Shown piece after piece: positions 1-12,019 of a DNA stretch of 64,000 bases (the stretch's first letter is position 1; every line of letters starts with the position of its first letter). The notes beneath the pieces were generated by a model, which saw only the letters and a list, made by a program, of their open reading frames with translations, searched no databases and was not told the origin of the DNA. The position numbers and the translations under genes are program-made. Source of the stretch: Hysterangium stoloniferum (Eukaryota > Basidiomycota > Agaricomycetes > Hysterangiales > Hysterangiaceae); contig WHVD01000014.1 of the NCBI GenBank assembly GCA_015178975.1, positions 682,001-746,000 of the forward strand, read 5' to 3'.

Positions 1-797
1 GGAGCACTTGGCACATTGTTTCAATAAAATTAAAATAAGATAAATGTATATGTTAAGTCACATTGTGAGATATCCATTACTCAGATTATCAAATTTCTTA
101 ATCTATATATTTTTCAAATTAGTTTAAAGAATTAAATAAATAAAAGGTGCGTGAAATGATGGGGCATCTGCACTTTTTAAACTTTCAAATCGGGAAATTT
201 ACTAGATACATTTAAACTGAGTAAGCTTTTATTTGTGATTATCCAACTTTTAGTTATGGATGGATTAATGTCGAGCTGTGGAAGTTGAAATCGTCTTTAT
301 TAAAGTTACCACTGGAGTACTGTACGATGAACATAGCAATATCTTTGGTTTGTTGTAGAGGGCGGGGTGAATCCTGTTGGTGCAAGTAGATTGAAATGTT
401 TTGAGCTCCGTGGTGCTGATCGGTGCGTAAGATTTATGGTAGGTCACGTGGATGTTGTGAGCCCGCGTGTTGGTAACCAAGGCGAAGTACTGGTTTGAAG
501 GGAGCCGAAGCGGATCACGATGTAGTTGTGGCCAAGATAGAAGCAAATGACATCATGTGTTTGTGCCCCTGATCACGTTGATACTCGGCCTCAAGGCTGT
601 GGCTCGATGGGGATGGTGACTCAATTCTAAATCATCCGTTCCGTTGTCTTGCTCATTTCTTCTTCCTCCCCGTCTTCCCTTCTTTCACTCTCTCCCGGAG
701 CAGGTCTCCATCCCTATTGTTATTCTCATCTTTATTCCTTTGTATTCGTCTGGTCCCGACTACATTATATTTACATACCCTTTTATAGTAGCCTAGA
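1..797. other. Intergenic upstream region
   Basis: No protein family is recognisable. Short ORFs on either strand (for example 265-546 minus) have no domain features and no splice support. The last ~150 bases hold C/T-rich stretches, which is common upstream of basidiomycete start codons and would fit the promoter and leader of the downstream receptor gene. Confidence 0.5.
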
Positions 798-3248
798 ATG
801 GGCAGCCTACCATTCAATCTGGTCATGGAGAGCAATGGCATAGTTAGCCTAAGGACACCAGCTGGCGCGCATATTACCATAATGGTCCCATACCAGTCGG
901 GCGAAAGTATAGGTACAACGGTAAGCTGTCGTCTGACTTGAACATGAACGTAGAATGCCATATCTCAAATGCCCCCCCCCCCCCGAAAAAGGTCATCATC
1001 ATCACGGCTGCGGTGTCGCTCGCCTGTGTCCTGTTGCTGCTAATATTCTTAGGGGTTAGTCATTCCATTCCATCGAAACGCGCTGACCGATGAATGAGTG
1101 AATTATTAATCGCGTTGTTTGTTGTTTTGATTAGATATTTATGATCAGAAAACGGACCTCCAAAAAGCAGCATTTTTTCGTCAAAACACATGCCGCCGTC
1201 TATTTTGTATGCCTACTTCTGGCGGACGTCATCCAGGGTCAGTCAGCTTTCTACTGGTACTCTATTCCCTATCCTTATCCTTATCCTTATCCTTGGCTTT
1301 GGCAGCCATCGGCTCCATCATGAGTTCCAAGTGGGTGCAGCAGGGCGGAGTGATGTTGGGTGGATTCTGTAGCACTCAAGGTCCGTGGCCTCACACCCAG
1401 AATCATGTCCTTACCTGACGCTTTGTGCGCGTGCGTGCTGTTCAGGTGCTGTCAAGAACGCTGGCAATCTCGCAGTTTCACTTTGGTCAGTACCGCGCAT
1501 CCCCCGCTCAAGACAAGAGATATATATACTGATGTACTATCATCTCGCAGGACACTGGTACATATGCTCATCACGAATCACGATCAGAAAGCGTAATATT
1601 AACGGCGTTTGGTATTATTTGGTAGACTTTGGCTACACACACGTTTCTCGTGCTCTTTCTTCGGTGGAAGATCAGGGATTATGCCTTATATGTCACCCTC
1701 TTCGGTGTATGGCTTCTTGTCGGTTTTCTCGTCGTCCTTGGTCCCGCTGCTATTCAGAGCCCTGACAAGGGGCCTTACTGTAAGTTTGCTTCCTTCGCAC
1801 TTGTCACTATCGTCAGGGACTTATATTACGCTGGCTTCTTTTCCTGAAACACACTAGTCGGTATCTCCGGATTCTGGTGCTGGATTGCGGATCCGTATCC
1901 TGCATCTCGCATCGCCATGGAATACTTCTGGGTGCGTTACACGTCTTTCCTTCATCAGATGATACCGAAATAATAATTGTTCACGGCGCGATTGATTCTT
2001 TCGTTTCGTTTTCGTGACCTGTTTTTATTTTATTTATTTATTTCTTTTATTCAGTTGCTCGGATCTGCGGGTCTCTCGTTTGTGTTCTACAGTCTTACCT
2101 TTCTCCGTCTTCGCGGAAATCTCGTCATTGAGAAGGGCAAGGTCAGGTTGCTTCGCGTCGATTCTGAAAATTCCTGGAAGTACCTCATTGGACGTGATTC
2201 GACCGATATTCAAATGACACAGGTAGCCAAGGGCATGCTAGGGTCCGTACATACCCTCATTCTCTTCTTATGTTTTCACATAATGACATGACATCGTTTT
2301 GATAGGTTCCCTGTACGTACTTTCCTCTTATAACATCGTTTACTTAGCTCTAACACTTGACGACAGATCTTGTTCACTGTGACCATCTTGCCAATCGCCA
2401 TCTGCCGCTTCATAGCATGGTCCGGCGGTAAAGTTTCCATGCAAGCAACCATCTTCGCGTTCGTCTTTTAAGATGTGTTCTAATAGCTAATACCAATAAC
2501 TCACAAATAATAATAATAATAATAATCATACAGTGATGCCGTCTTCTCCCTCACCGGCGTATTCGACCTCGTCCTCTTCATGGCCACAAAGTCCCTCCTG
2601 CCCGAGGACGGATTCATGTGGTGGATCTCGCCCCGGCCCCACGTCTCCGCGGCGGCGGCGACGGAGAAGGCGGGCCATGGGCTGGAGTACGGCACGCAGC
2701 CATACCCCGTCCAGGACTTTGCCTCCGCGCGTGGATTTAGCGAGATGTACCAGCGCGAGGCGGAGCGCGATATGCGCACGCTGTCGCCGCGTACTAGTGC
2801 GTCACTTGGGATGGGAATGAACGACCAGCCAAAGCCATCTGGGGCAACGGAGACACCTAGCCGGCCGTCCGGCCGTCCCGCGACTCTCAGCTTCAGTTCC
2901 AGTCTCGGTGGGTCCCCGGTCCCCGGAACGAACGTCCCCGACCAGGGCATGAACGTGCACGTGGAGACGGGCAACGACAACGACAACGACAACAGCCTAC
3001 CACTGCCACCATCACCAGCGGCGGAGTGGGACGACATCGACCTCGCCCGGCGTGTCTCCCCCGCGCGGAACGAGTTCTCGGACCCCGCGCCGCTGCAGGC
3101 GCAGAGGAGGTCGGGGAGGGATACTGCGCGGTACACGACGTTTAGTCTTTCGGCGTATGAGTATGGGGAGGAGGATGTTCTAGCTCGGCCTGGGCCCGCT
3201 CATTTTGATCCGAATGCGAAGAACGATCCGCTGCGGGGTCGACTGTGA
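798..3248 (+). CDS. Seven-transmembrane GPCR of the fungal Git3/cAMP-receptor-like group
   Basis: Predicted plasma-membrane receptor, likely signalling through a heterotrimeric G protein; the ligand is unknown (relatives are linked to nutrient/glucose sensing). I join eleven exons: 798-920, 992-1054, 1135-1237, 1306-1380, 1446-1489, 1626-1779, 1858-1931, 2055-2242, 2306-2312, 2367-2458 and 2534-3248, giving 545 aa in one continuous frame. The ATG at 798 is the first after an in-frame stop. Seven hydrophobic helices fall at about 42-62, 80-104, 116-147, 153-175, 208-228, 264-292 and 297-322. A CSTQG motif before TM3, an LW...HTF motif inside it and a conserved ILPIAICRF in TM6 are typical of the family. 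The ~220-residue C-terminal tail is Ser/Pro-rich with an (ND)n run, probably cytoplasmic. Exon 9 is a 7-nt microexon. The donor of exon 5 (1489/1490) is the least certain junction. The gene appears intact. Confidence 0.82.
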
Positions 3249-4194
3249 ATTAGCTGGGCTGGGTAGGGCAGGGGATGAAGGATGTTGAGTAGTAGGAGGA
3301 TGAGGTCAGACATAGAACAAGAGAAGGGTAGGTCAGATAAGATAACCTACGATTGGTGAACTAATTCAGCGACAGGGGGTTGGCGGGGCCAGTTTCTCCA
3401 CTTGATCGACTTGGATACCGACTGAAAGCTGCAAGCAGCTGATGCCGATCTTTTTTTCAATGTTCTGTTTTCAATGAATCATTTTTTCCTCGCGCCTTCC
3501 ATTTTGGGTGTGATATCTGCAAGCAATGTGTGTCTCACAATCAATACCATGCTATGCAGAATTGCCCGCGGCATCAGGGCGTGAGACTGAGAGAAATTTA
3601 GAAGCAGGAAATCAGAGAGTTATCACGGTACGTACACGTACTAATGGTGTTCCTGCGTGCCTCGACAACGACGGGTGATGGACGACAAGTTGCAACGCGA
3701 TGGCTGGTGGTAGGCAGGCAGGAGCGGGTCCAGATCATGATGCCGGTTCGAAGCGGCACAAAGGGAGGTCCGCGCATATACTTTATTTAGTTCAGACTGG
3801 CCGGAAAGAGACAAACGCCAATAACGCCGCCAACGTCATGTTGAACGATGCCGGCTCGACGAAGGCAGTGGCCCTCAGTCCGAATCCAGTCCCTCAAGTT
3901 CCAGAGCGGCCTGTTTCCTAGAGACAGACTTCAGCGTGAGATTCAACGGAATGTACTCAGACTTGGCCCGGGGTTAAGGCCCGGCAGCGCGACCAGCTGG
4001 TACTCGGAAGATGTATAAGTAAGACCAGTCTTAGAGGCAATGAGAATGAAGGTGGTGTCGATCGCGACCGCGAAGCGAGGAACTTCGACAAGGTGGGGGA
4101 AAAGCCTGTTGAACCTCATTGGGGTGACTTGACTACCCATGCAGAGTGCCTGGATGTAAACTAGAGGGATGGATGTCTGCCTGTCAATGGCCAA
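3249..4194. other. Intergenic, no recognisable gene
   Basis: Downstream flank of the receptor gene. Small ORFs (3700-3921 plus, 3943-4194 minus) show no motif I recognise and no intron support. The base composition is mixed, without tandem repeats. It runs directly into decayed retrotransposon sequence. Confidence 0.45.
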
Positions 4195-4760
4195 GCAGTC
4201 ACCACTAGCAAGTCATCTGGCAATAACAACATAGCAACAATGGCAATAATAACAATGGCAATAATAGCAGCAGTTTGAATTCTGATCAGAAGGATGACAA
4301 GAAACCTAATAACTCCAGCAATAATGGCAACAAGGGTACATAGTCAACTTCCGGTAAACCTGATCTTTCCAATAAGCCAGGTTTGGACAGAAAATTAATC
4401 TGAAAGAATGTCAATGCCACATGATAACAACCTTTGCCTGTTCTGCAGCAAGGCAGACAGACATAAAGTTTATGATTGTAATCTTGTCAAGGCCAACTCT
4501 TCCAAAGCTCATGCTGCAATTCAACCTCAAAGGATAATAAACTGACTGCTGAGCCAAAAAAGAAAAATCAACCCTCCAGACTCTGCACAGACAGGGAGTT
4601 GTGTATTGACTCCCTCCACATGTAGGAATCAATCCATCTCAACACATCTGCTCTTTGCAATTCTAACTCTCTATTTGTAAATCTTGTATTGGACCTTATT
4701 GGAAGTTCTGTTTTCTAGGCTCTCATAGATTCTGGTTCTACACACCAAGTGTTTTTTGGT
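4195..4760 (+). pseudogene. Decayed Ty3/gypsy gag C-terminus and protease start
   Basis: The plus strand reads, with shifts, an Asn/Ser-rich linker, then a damaged zinc knuckle (CLFC...H....C, one residue too many between the second Cys and the His), then an aspartic protease start with LIDSGST. Order and wording match the gag tail and protease of the intact-looking chromovirus at 8.0-8.4 kb (NNLCL..C and ALIDSGSTH), so this is an old relative. Homology stops near 4750; no RT follows. Several frameshifts and stops make it non-functional. Confidence 0.75.
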
Positions 4761-5189
4761 CCAGGTGCCTGGAAATTGGGAAATTTGAGGAGGCATGGAG
4801 AGGTCCAGAGCCCTGGAAGAGGCCTTGGGTCAGATAGTGGTGGGCATACATAGATGCCCAACAAGTGCTCCTGGTGAAGGGTGTGTGGGTGCAGAGGGAT
4901 GTGGCTGCAAGCATTTGTGAGCTCTGCAGTGAATTCCAGGAGTTCCTGGATACAATAGCTATGTTTAGGCTACACAAGATGTGGATGACTATGAGGGGGG
5001 ATTGGGAAGTGAGGGGTCCAAGGGAACTGAGGGAGGAGAGTATGGGGGTTAATGAGGTCCATAACCTGGTGGAGGAAAGGAGAGAAGAAGATGCCAAATA
5101 TAATATAGTGTAACAATACAAATCATAACTACTATCTTGTTTTATTTTTTTCAAAACTGAAATTGGACATTCCAGTTAGATGGAGGATA
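4761..5189. other. Unassigned segment between two gypsy remnants
   Basis: An 82-codon ORF (4865-5113, plus) rich in Glu, Arg and Val lies here, but I recognise no domain and it has no counterpart in the full chromovirus in this window. It may be filler from another element joined during rearrangement. Confidence 0.3.
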
Positions 5190-5935
5190 ATGGTCCAGGT
5201 TTCTCAGGGTAAGCTTGTGAAAGTCAAGCACAATTTCTAGTTTTGTGGCCAAAATCCAAGAGATTCATTCATTGGTACCTTCATAACCCACCCACTTGAC
5301 CAAGTAGAGCAGTTTACAAGTGTGTTGATGGTTGTCAATTTTTGAATTTAAAATCTGTGAGATTTCAAACTCAAGTTCTCTGTCTATAATGACTGGGAGG
5401 GATGGAGGTTGTACACAATCCAGAGTAGTGTTAGCCATACAAAGTTCTAACATTGAAACATGAAATACTGGGTTTACTGTATGCATACTATCCAGGAGCT
5501 GGAGAGTCCAAGATACCAAATGCTATCATCTTGAAAGGTTCTAAGTACTTTCTGGGAAGTTTCTTGGAGGGTTGGGTTGTCCAGAAGAATTGGACTTTAA
5601 CAAAAACATAGTTGCCAATCTTGAAGTCAGGTGGTGGGATCTGGTTTCTGTTGACAGAATGTTGATATTGTTCCTGAGCAGATGTTATCACTTTCCACAG
5701 TTCTTGGTGGAGTTTATCAAGGTCTGTGACAAATTCTTGAGCAGGTTATACGTACCATGATGTTGGGGTTATATATAACCCTTGTTGGCAAAAAGGGTGA
5801 TATGCCAGTAGTGGTGGATGGTGTCTTATTGTATGCACACTCTGATAGGGGAAGAAGCAATTTCCAATTGTCCTGTTGATAATTGTAATATATATGGAGG
5901 TATTGTTCAAAAATTTGGTTGATGTTTTCAGTTTA
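5190..5935 (-). pseudogene. Decayed gypsy integrase C-terminus and chromodomain, minus strand
   Basis: Read on the minus strand from about 5935 downwards, this matches the end of the chromovirus integrase: the YNYQQDNW-like region, FFANKGYN, PPPDFKIG, then VFHVSMLE and the chromodomain block LLYLVKWVGYEGT. Stops and frameshifts break it. Its orientation is opposite to the gag/protease remnant 430 bases to the left, so the two pieces are either separate insertions or an inverted derivative. Confidence 0.8.
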
Positions 5936-5939
5936 TCTG

Positions 5940-6175
5940 ATATGAATTGGATTTTTCTTGATAAAGTTGAATACCAATTGAATAATATTCTATTAAATTT
6001 AGTTCAGAAGCCTTGTTTGATGAAGTATAAATTCATCCTGTCAATGAAGTGAGAGGCAAATACCAGACACAAAGGCTCACAGATAAGATGTCGAAGTATT
6101 ACAATTATACAAGACTTGGATTATTAATACAATTACTAATATACAGATGAGGTCAAGATTTTCTGACTGACCTCC
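5940..6175. repeat. Fragment of dispersed repeat, second copy near 45.3-45.5 kb
   Basis: The stretch with CCTGTCAATGAAGTGAGAGG and its surroundings recurs, diverged, at about 45285-45480 inside the 3' LTR of the second Copia element. Here it ends abruptly at the start of the chromovirus 5' LTR. It is probably a piece of a small TIR element (see 45271-45676). Confidence 0.6.
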
Positions 6176-6895
6176 TGTTACGACCGTGTCGCAACCCTAT
6201 CGGCCCCGAGGTTATCGCCACTTGTCAACGTTTCAAGTCATCCTCTCGGAAACCATTGGCCCCGAAGCTGACGAATGTTTCGCGAAGATCAAACTCCATT
6301 TACGCCCACGTCAAATAACTCGTATTGTCTGGTCAAACTTTGATACGTCCCCTTTATTATGTTGATCCGTTCAATCTTATGTTTCGCATATGTCTATCTA
6401 TATTTGTAGTCCTCGAACCATTTCCTTTTACCGTAATCCCGCTCTCGGTTATCATCGGCCTCTGAACTAATCATAAACTTCCTGTTCCTAGTCAAGCTTA
6501 TTGTTAATACCGTGTTCCGCCCTTCTCCCCATTAGTATTTTCCAGACGCCTGTTACTTGTATATGAACCCGCTGTAATTGTAGTTACTAGGCAATCAGAA
6601 TATCGACTCAGAATACCCTCATACACCTGTATCAGTCTCATACTAAGAATCCCCCCATCCACCTTCGCGTGCGCTCGCCCACTCCCGGCCCCGACCCCTT
6701 GGCCCGACGCTCGACTTGTCCTTCAATTCTGATCGGTATCACGCCGAAAGGTACTCACTAGGATTAGTCTTCGCCCGCCCGAAATTTAAGGACAACCTAC
6801 GGATATTTGCGAGGGCGCAGCACATAAGCTGAAGCCAAGTCCTCCCGATCGGTCCCCGTCGGCCACCGACATTAGTCAGTTTCTAGTTCTTAACA
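6176..6895 (+). repeat. 5' LTR of chromovirus
   Basis: A 720-bp LTR starting TGTTA and ending TAACA. It matches 13171-13890, the same length, with about 20 mismatches by eye (about 97% identity), mostly transitions. The flank CCTCC (6171-6175) does not match the flank after the 3' LTR, so no target-site duplication is seen. Confidence 0.93.
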
Positions 6896-6933
6896 GTATA
6901 TTCTGATTTTACACTCGCATTTTCCGTCTAATC

Positions 6934-8232
6934 ATGCCTCCGAGGAAAAATGCCAAGCCTAGCGGCGAAGCAGAATCTTCCACTCTCAAGTCTCCTTTCC
7001 TGTATACAGCCCGAGCTACTCAGAGAACCCCGCTACCAGAAACCTCCGAAGAATCTCGCTTTGTGGAGATTACCGGCGATGCTGAAGAAGTAACCGAAGC
7101 AACCGACCCCGAAGCAACTGAGGAAATTAACAATCAACCAGTTTCGGAACACGAACCCGAGGATGGCGACCAACCTCAAGCTAGTGGCTCCAAGAAGTCC
7201 GCAAAAAAGAAACCGGCCCTCGACCCTGAAGAGACATGGGAATTGTTTTCAGGTACTCTGGGATCCCTTAACGAATTCCTTAAAAGCAATATCAAGGAAA
7301 AGGAACCTGGGCAAACCCGAGTCAACAAACCCGAGCCATTCACTGGCTCAAACCCGAAGAAATTGCCGACATTTCTTATGCAATGTCGATTCAACTTTCG
7401 GGACCACCCGGCTGCATTCGCAACGGATGACCGAAAGGTAAACTTTGCACTCTCTTACCTTAAGGATTCCGCAGCAGCCTGGTTCAAACCCGCATTTTCT
7501 GGCCTCACCTCCGAAGACCCCGATTGGCTCCACGATTGGGATGCCTTTGTCGAGGAACTCGAAACCAACTTCGGTCCCTATGACCAAACCGGCGATGCAG
7601 AAACCGCGCTTTCTAATCTCAAAATGAAAGACACTCAGCGCATCACCGATTATATCGTCCAGTTCAACAACCTCGCCGCGCGTTGCGACTGGGGCGATTC
7701 GGCCCTCCGTTACCAGTTTTACTCTGGCCTTCCATCTCGCCTCAAAGACGAAGTCTCCAAAGGAGAGACCGGCAAGCCGAAAACCCTCCCTCTCATGCGC
7801 CTGAAAGCCCAAAATGCAGACGCTCGATACTGGGAACGATGTTCGGAAATCAGTCGCGAAAACCCGTCGGACAAAAAATCATCGGACAACAAGAATGCCA
7901 ACAAGTCTGGTAATCAAAACACCAATAACACTGGCAACTCGACTTCCGATAAGAAGTCCGAAAACAAAGGGTCTAACGACAAAAAAGGCAAGGGCAAACA
8001 GTCGAATAAGTCTCAAGACAAAGACAAACCCGACTTAACTGGCAAAATCGGCTCTGATGGCAAGCTCCTACCACAGGAAAAGCAACGCCGAATGGACAAC
8101 AACCTTTGCTTGTTGTGTGCAGATCCCGGACACCGAGTCGCCGCATGCCCAAAAGCCACAAAAGCCCGATCGGCCAATACGGCCACGACCTCACAACCGG
8201 CCAAGCCGGCTGCTGAGTCGAAAAAAGATTAA
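6934..8232 (+). CDS. gag: Gag polyprotein of the chromovirus
   Basis: An intact 432-aa ORF. It forms the structural particle that packages element RNA. An acidic N-terminal segment is followed by a retrotransposon-gag region around residues 130-290 (with FLMQCRFNF, AAAWF and YDQTGDAE-type signatures), a low-complexity Asn/Lys/Ser/Asp linker (about 305-370) and one zinc knuckle, CLLCADPGHRVAAC (C-X2-C-X4-H-X4-C), near residue 391. It starts 38 bases after the 5' LTR. Pol lies in a different frame 17 bases beyond the stop, so pol would need a frameshift or reinitiation. It is the only undamaged protein of this element. Confidence 0.9.
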   Translation: MPPRKNAKPSGEAESSTLKSPFLYTARATQRTPLPETSEESRFVEITGDAEEVTEATDPEATEEINNQPVSEHEPEDGDQPQASGSKKSAKKKPALDPEETWELFSGTLGSLNEFLKSNIKEKEPGQTRVNKPEPFTGSNPKKLPTFLMQCRFNFRDHPAAFATDDRKVNFALSYLKDSAAAWFKPAFSGLTSEDPDWLHDWDAFVEELETNFGPYDQTGDAETALSNLKMKDTQRITDYIVQFNNLAARCDWGDSALRYQFYSGLPSRLKDEVSKGETGKPKTLPLMRLKAQNADARYWERCSEISRENPSDKKSSDNKNANKSGNQNTNNTGNSTSDKKSENKGSNDKKGKGKQSNKSQDKDKPDLTGKIGSDGKLLPQEKQRRMDNNLCLLCADPGHRVAACPKATKARSANTATTSQPAKPAAESKKD

Positions 8233-8249
8233 GCAACTCTCTGGATTCC

Positions 8250-11200
8250 GTGCGGTTGGAGAGTTGCGTTGAATCTCCTCGCACACCGGAAAATTGTCAT
8301 CTTAACGCATCCGCCTTGTATGATCCTAATTCTTTGTTCATAAATCTTACTTTGGAACCTCTCGGGAGTTTCACTTTTCAAGCTCTCATAGATTCAGGTT
8401 CAACCCATTGTTTTATAGATACAAGTTTTTCCAGAAAAAATCAGTTAAAAACCTATACAATAGATCCGATTCCGCTCCGACTCTTTGATGGTACCTCAAA
8501 CTCCGTAATCTCGCAAACCTGCGAACTCCGACTTCGGTTCCCGTGTGGAACCTTTCAGACAGTTACGTTTTTTGTAACACAGTTGGACTCGAGCTGCTCC
8601 GTGGTTCTAGGACATAACTGGCTCACCCGCTATAATCCGTTGATTGATTGGGTATTGGGCAGTATCCATTTCCGAACCCCGTCGGCACCCGATACGACTG
8701 GTCCGTTTCCGCCTGTTTTGGCAAATATGGCTTCTACAGCACCTCCGGCCCCCGTGGCAAATCCGAGCTCTCCGCCGCCCGTCTCTCTAATAAACGCCGC
8801 AGCTTTTATGAGAGCCATCAAGTTGGACGGCTCCCGAGCATTTACAGTCAATCTTAAAGTTGACGAAGTCACCGGTCGCTTTGCATCCCCGGTGACCGAA
8901 CCGATCGCAGATTTAGAAGGTGTTCCTAAAAAATACCATGAATTTGCAGATGTCTTCAGTAAACAAAAAGCCGATCGACTTGCCCCTCACAGGCCTTACG
9001 ATTTGAAAATTGATATTGAAGATGGTTCACATCCGCCCCTAGGCCCAGTTTATCCTCTCTCGCAGTCTGAATTATCGGCTATCCGAGATTTCTTGGATGA
9101 ACATTTGGCTATAGGTTTTATCCGACCCTCAAAGTCTCCCTATGGAGCCCCTGTCCTATTCGTTCGGAAAAAAGACGGTTCCCTTCGACTTTGCGTTGAC
9201 TTTCGAGGACTAAACACGATTACTCGAAAAGACAAGTACCCATTACCATTAATCTCTGATTTACTCAACGCCCCTCGGAAGGCCCGAATTTATACAAAGA
9301 TAGATCTCAAACACGCCTATCATTTGGTTCAGATCGCCGAAGGCGACGAATGGAAAACAGCTTTTCGCACTCGCTATGGTTCCTTTGAATGGTTAGTGAT
9401 GCCTTTCGGCCTCACCAACGCTCCGTCGGTCTTTCAACGTTTTATCAACGACGTCTTTTCCGACCTCCTTGACGTCTTTGTCATTGTGTACCTAGACGAC
9501 ATCCTCATCTTCTCCGAAGACCCTACACTTCATGATGAACACGTCCGTGAAGTCCTCCGAAGACTCTGAAAACATGGTCTTTTTGCGAATGGTAAAAAAT
9601 GTTCTTTTGATGTCGACACGGTTGAATACTTAGGCTTCATGATGGAACCCGACGGTCTCCGCATGGATGACTCTAAAATTCAAGTCATTCAAGATTGGCT
9701 GGAACCCCGAAAGGTTAAAGATATTCAGTCCTTTTTAGGCTTCGCCAATTTTTACCGTTGTTTCATTCACAATTACTCAAAAATTACCGTTCCGCTCACT
9801 CGTCTTACTCGCAAAGACACCCCGTGGAATTTCTCCGACGAATGCCGATCGGCATTCCAGGAATTGAAAAGTGCGTTTACATCCGCCCCTATTTTGTCGC
9901 ACTGGAAACCCGACGTTCAACTCATCGTGGAAACTGATGCTTCGGACTATGCGCTTGCCGCGATATTGTCCATTCTGGACACCGATGGTGAAGTACACCC
10001 AGTAGCTTTTCTGTCTCGCACATTTTCGGCGCCCGAACTCAACTACGACGTTCACGATAAGGAATTACTCGCAATCTTTGAAGCTTTCAAGACATGGCGA
10101 CATTATTTGGAGGGCTCGGCCCACCCGGTAGATGTTATTACAGACCACAAAAATTTAGTTTACTTTTCAACCACAAAACTTCTCACCCGTCGACAAGCTC
10201 GATGGTCCGAATACCTCTCCGCTTTCAACATGGTAATTCGCTTCCGTCCCGGCCGCCTTGGTGGAAAACCCGACGCTATGACTAGATGATGGGACATCTA
10301 TCCTAAAGAGGGGAGTAGCGACTACGCCACAGTTAATCTGCATAATTTCAAACCTATGTTTTCATCGGAACAACTGTCCGCATCTATCCGAGCCACTTAC
10401 CTCATTCATCCAGTCTTGCGAAGTGTTATCCTTATGGATACCGAAAAGTTACATCAAGATATACTATCGGCAATTCCATTAGACCCAGTCACCAAAGCAC
10501 ACCTCGATAACCCGTCCGACCCCAATCAAGCCCCGATGGTCATTAGACTCACAAGGTTTCATTCGACTTGACAATCGCATTTATGTACCGGATTCCGACA
10601 CCCTTCGGCTGCGAATCCTACAACATAAGCACGACCACCCAATCTCAGGACATTTCGACCTCAATAAGACCCTCTCACTCATTAGAAGAGAATATACATG
10701 GCCCGGCATCCGAGATTTTGTTAAGCACTATTGTAAATCCTGTACTACGTGTTTACGCTCTAAATCACAGCGACACAAACCATATGGCCTACTCAAACAA
10801 TTACCGATACCGGAAAAACCTTGGAACTCGATTTCTATGGATTTTATCGAGCACCTACCGGCATCCGAAGGTCACACAGCAATCCTAGTTGTTGTGGATC
10901 GGCTCTCAAAGCAAAGTATTTTCATTCCAACATATGACACGATAACATCTGTACAGTTAGCTGAATTATTCGTTACCCACGTATTCTCCAAGCATGGCGT
11001 TCCGTCGCATGTCACATCCGATCACGGATCCGAGTTTGTCTCTCACTTCTTTAGGTCACTCGGAAAAGCACTAGACATGAAGTTACATTTCACTTCGGGC
11101 TATCACCCGGAAGGCGATGGACAAACCGAACGCATGAATCAAACCTTGGAGCAATACATCCGTGTCTATTGCAACTATCAACAAGACAATTGGAAATCAC

Positions 11201-11920
11201 TACTACCGCTGGCCTGAATTCGCATACAACAACGCACCGAATGCCACTACTGGCATTTCGCCTTTCTTCGCAAATAAAGGCTACAACCCCAACATCGCAA
11301 TCCACCCGGAACGTGATCTCGCATCCGCCCGTGCTCAAGACTTTGTTACAAACCTCGACGAGCTACATCAAGAACTTCGTAAAACTATTGCAATGGCTCA
11401 AGAACGATACCAACGGTCTGCGGATAAAAACCGCCTTCCACCTCCTGATTTCAAGATCGGAGACCGAGTATTCGTTAAAGCCGAGTTTTTCTGAACTACT
11501 AGACCTTCTAAGAAGCTCTCTGAAAAATATTTAGGTCCTTTTGAAGTTATAGCACAAGCCGGCACGCTTTCATGGACGCTTCGGCTCCCCGACAACATGC
11601 GTGCAGTGCACCCGGTATTTCATGTATCTATGTTAGAACCTTGTGTTCCTAACAATATACCGGATCGCATACAACCACCACCTCCACCCGTGATTATTGA
11701 TGGGGAACCCGAATTCGAGATATCAGAAATCCTAGACTCAAAAATCGACAATCGCCGACGCTCATGCAAATTACTTTATTTGGTCAAATGGGCTGGCTAT
11801 GAAGGTACAGATGAAGAAACTTCATGGATCCTAGCTACAGAGCTCGGTAATGCCTCGGAAATCGTTTTAGGGTTTCACCAAGCTTATCCGAACAAACCCG
11901 GTCCTCTCAATTCCTTATAA
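8250..11920 (+). pseudogene. pol: Pol polyprotein of the chromovirus, broken
   Basis: Domains in order: aspartic protease (ALIDSGSTHCF, near 8385), reverse transcriptase (KIDLKHAYH; YLDDILIF at about 9489), RNase H (ETDASDYALA), integrase with the HHCC finger and the DD35E core (MDFIEHL, TSDHGSEF, GQTERMNQ), then a chromodomain (LLYLVKWAGYEGT, 11770-11820). Breaks: TGA at 9567 where the flanking frame suggests Trp, TGA at 10287 and at 11492 where Arg is likely, a frameshift near 10525-10545, and an extra T at about 11215. The reading frame is otherwise well kept, so the damage is recent relative to the other elements here. The catalytic YLDD is intact. Confidence 0.92.
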
Positions 11921-12019
11921 GTCTATCATGCGGTACCCGACCTTTTTCCGACTATGCCTTATGTTTTCACGCTATGATTTGTTTGTTTAAAAAGAAAAAC
12001 CGATATATATTTTCACTAT

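Noticed and set aside
653..961. Minus-strand 102-codon ORF
   Set aside because: Overlaps exon 1 of the receptor gene antisense and has no domain features.
2501..3136. Minus-strand 211-codon ORF
   Set aside because: Shadow of the GC-rich last exon of the receptor gene.
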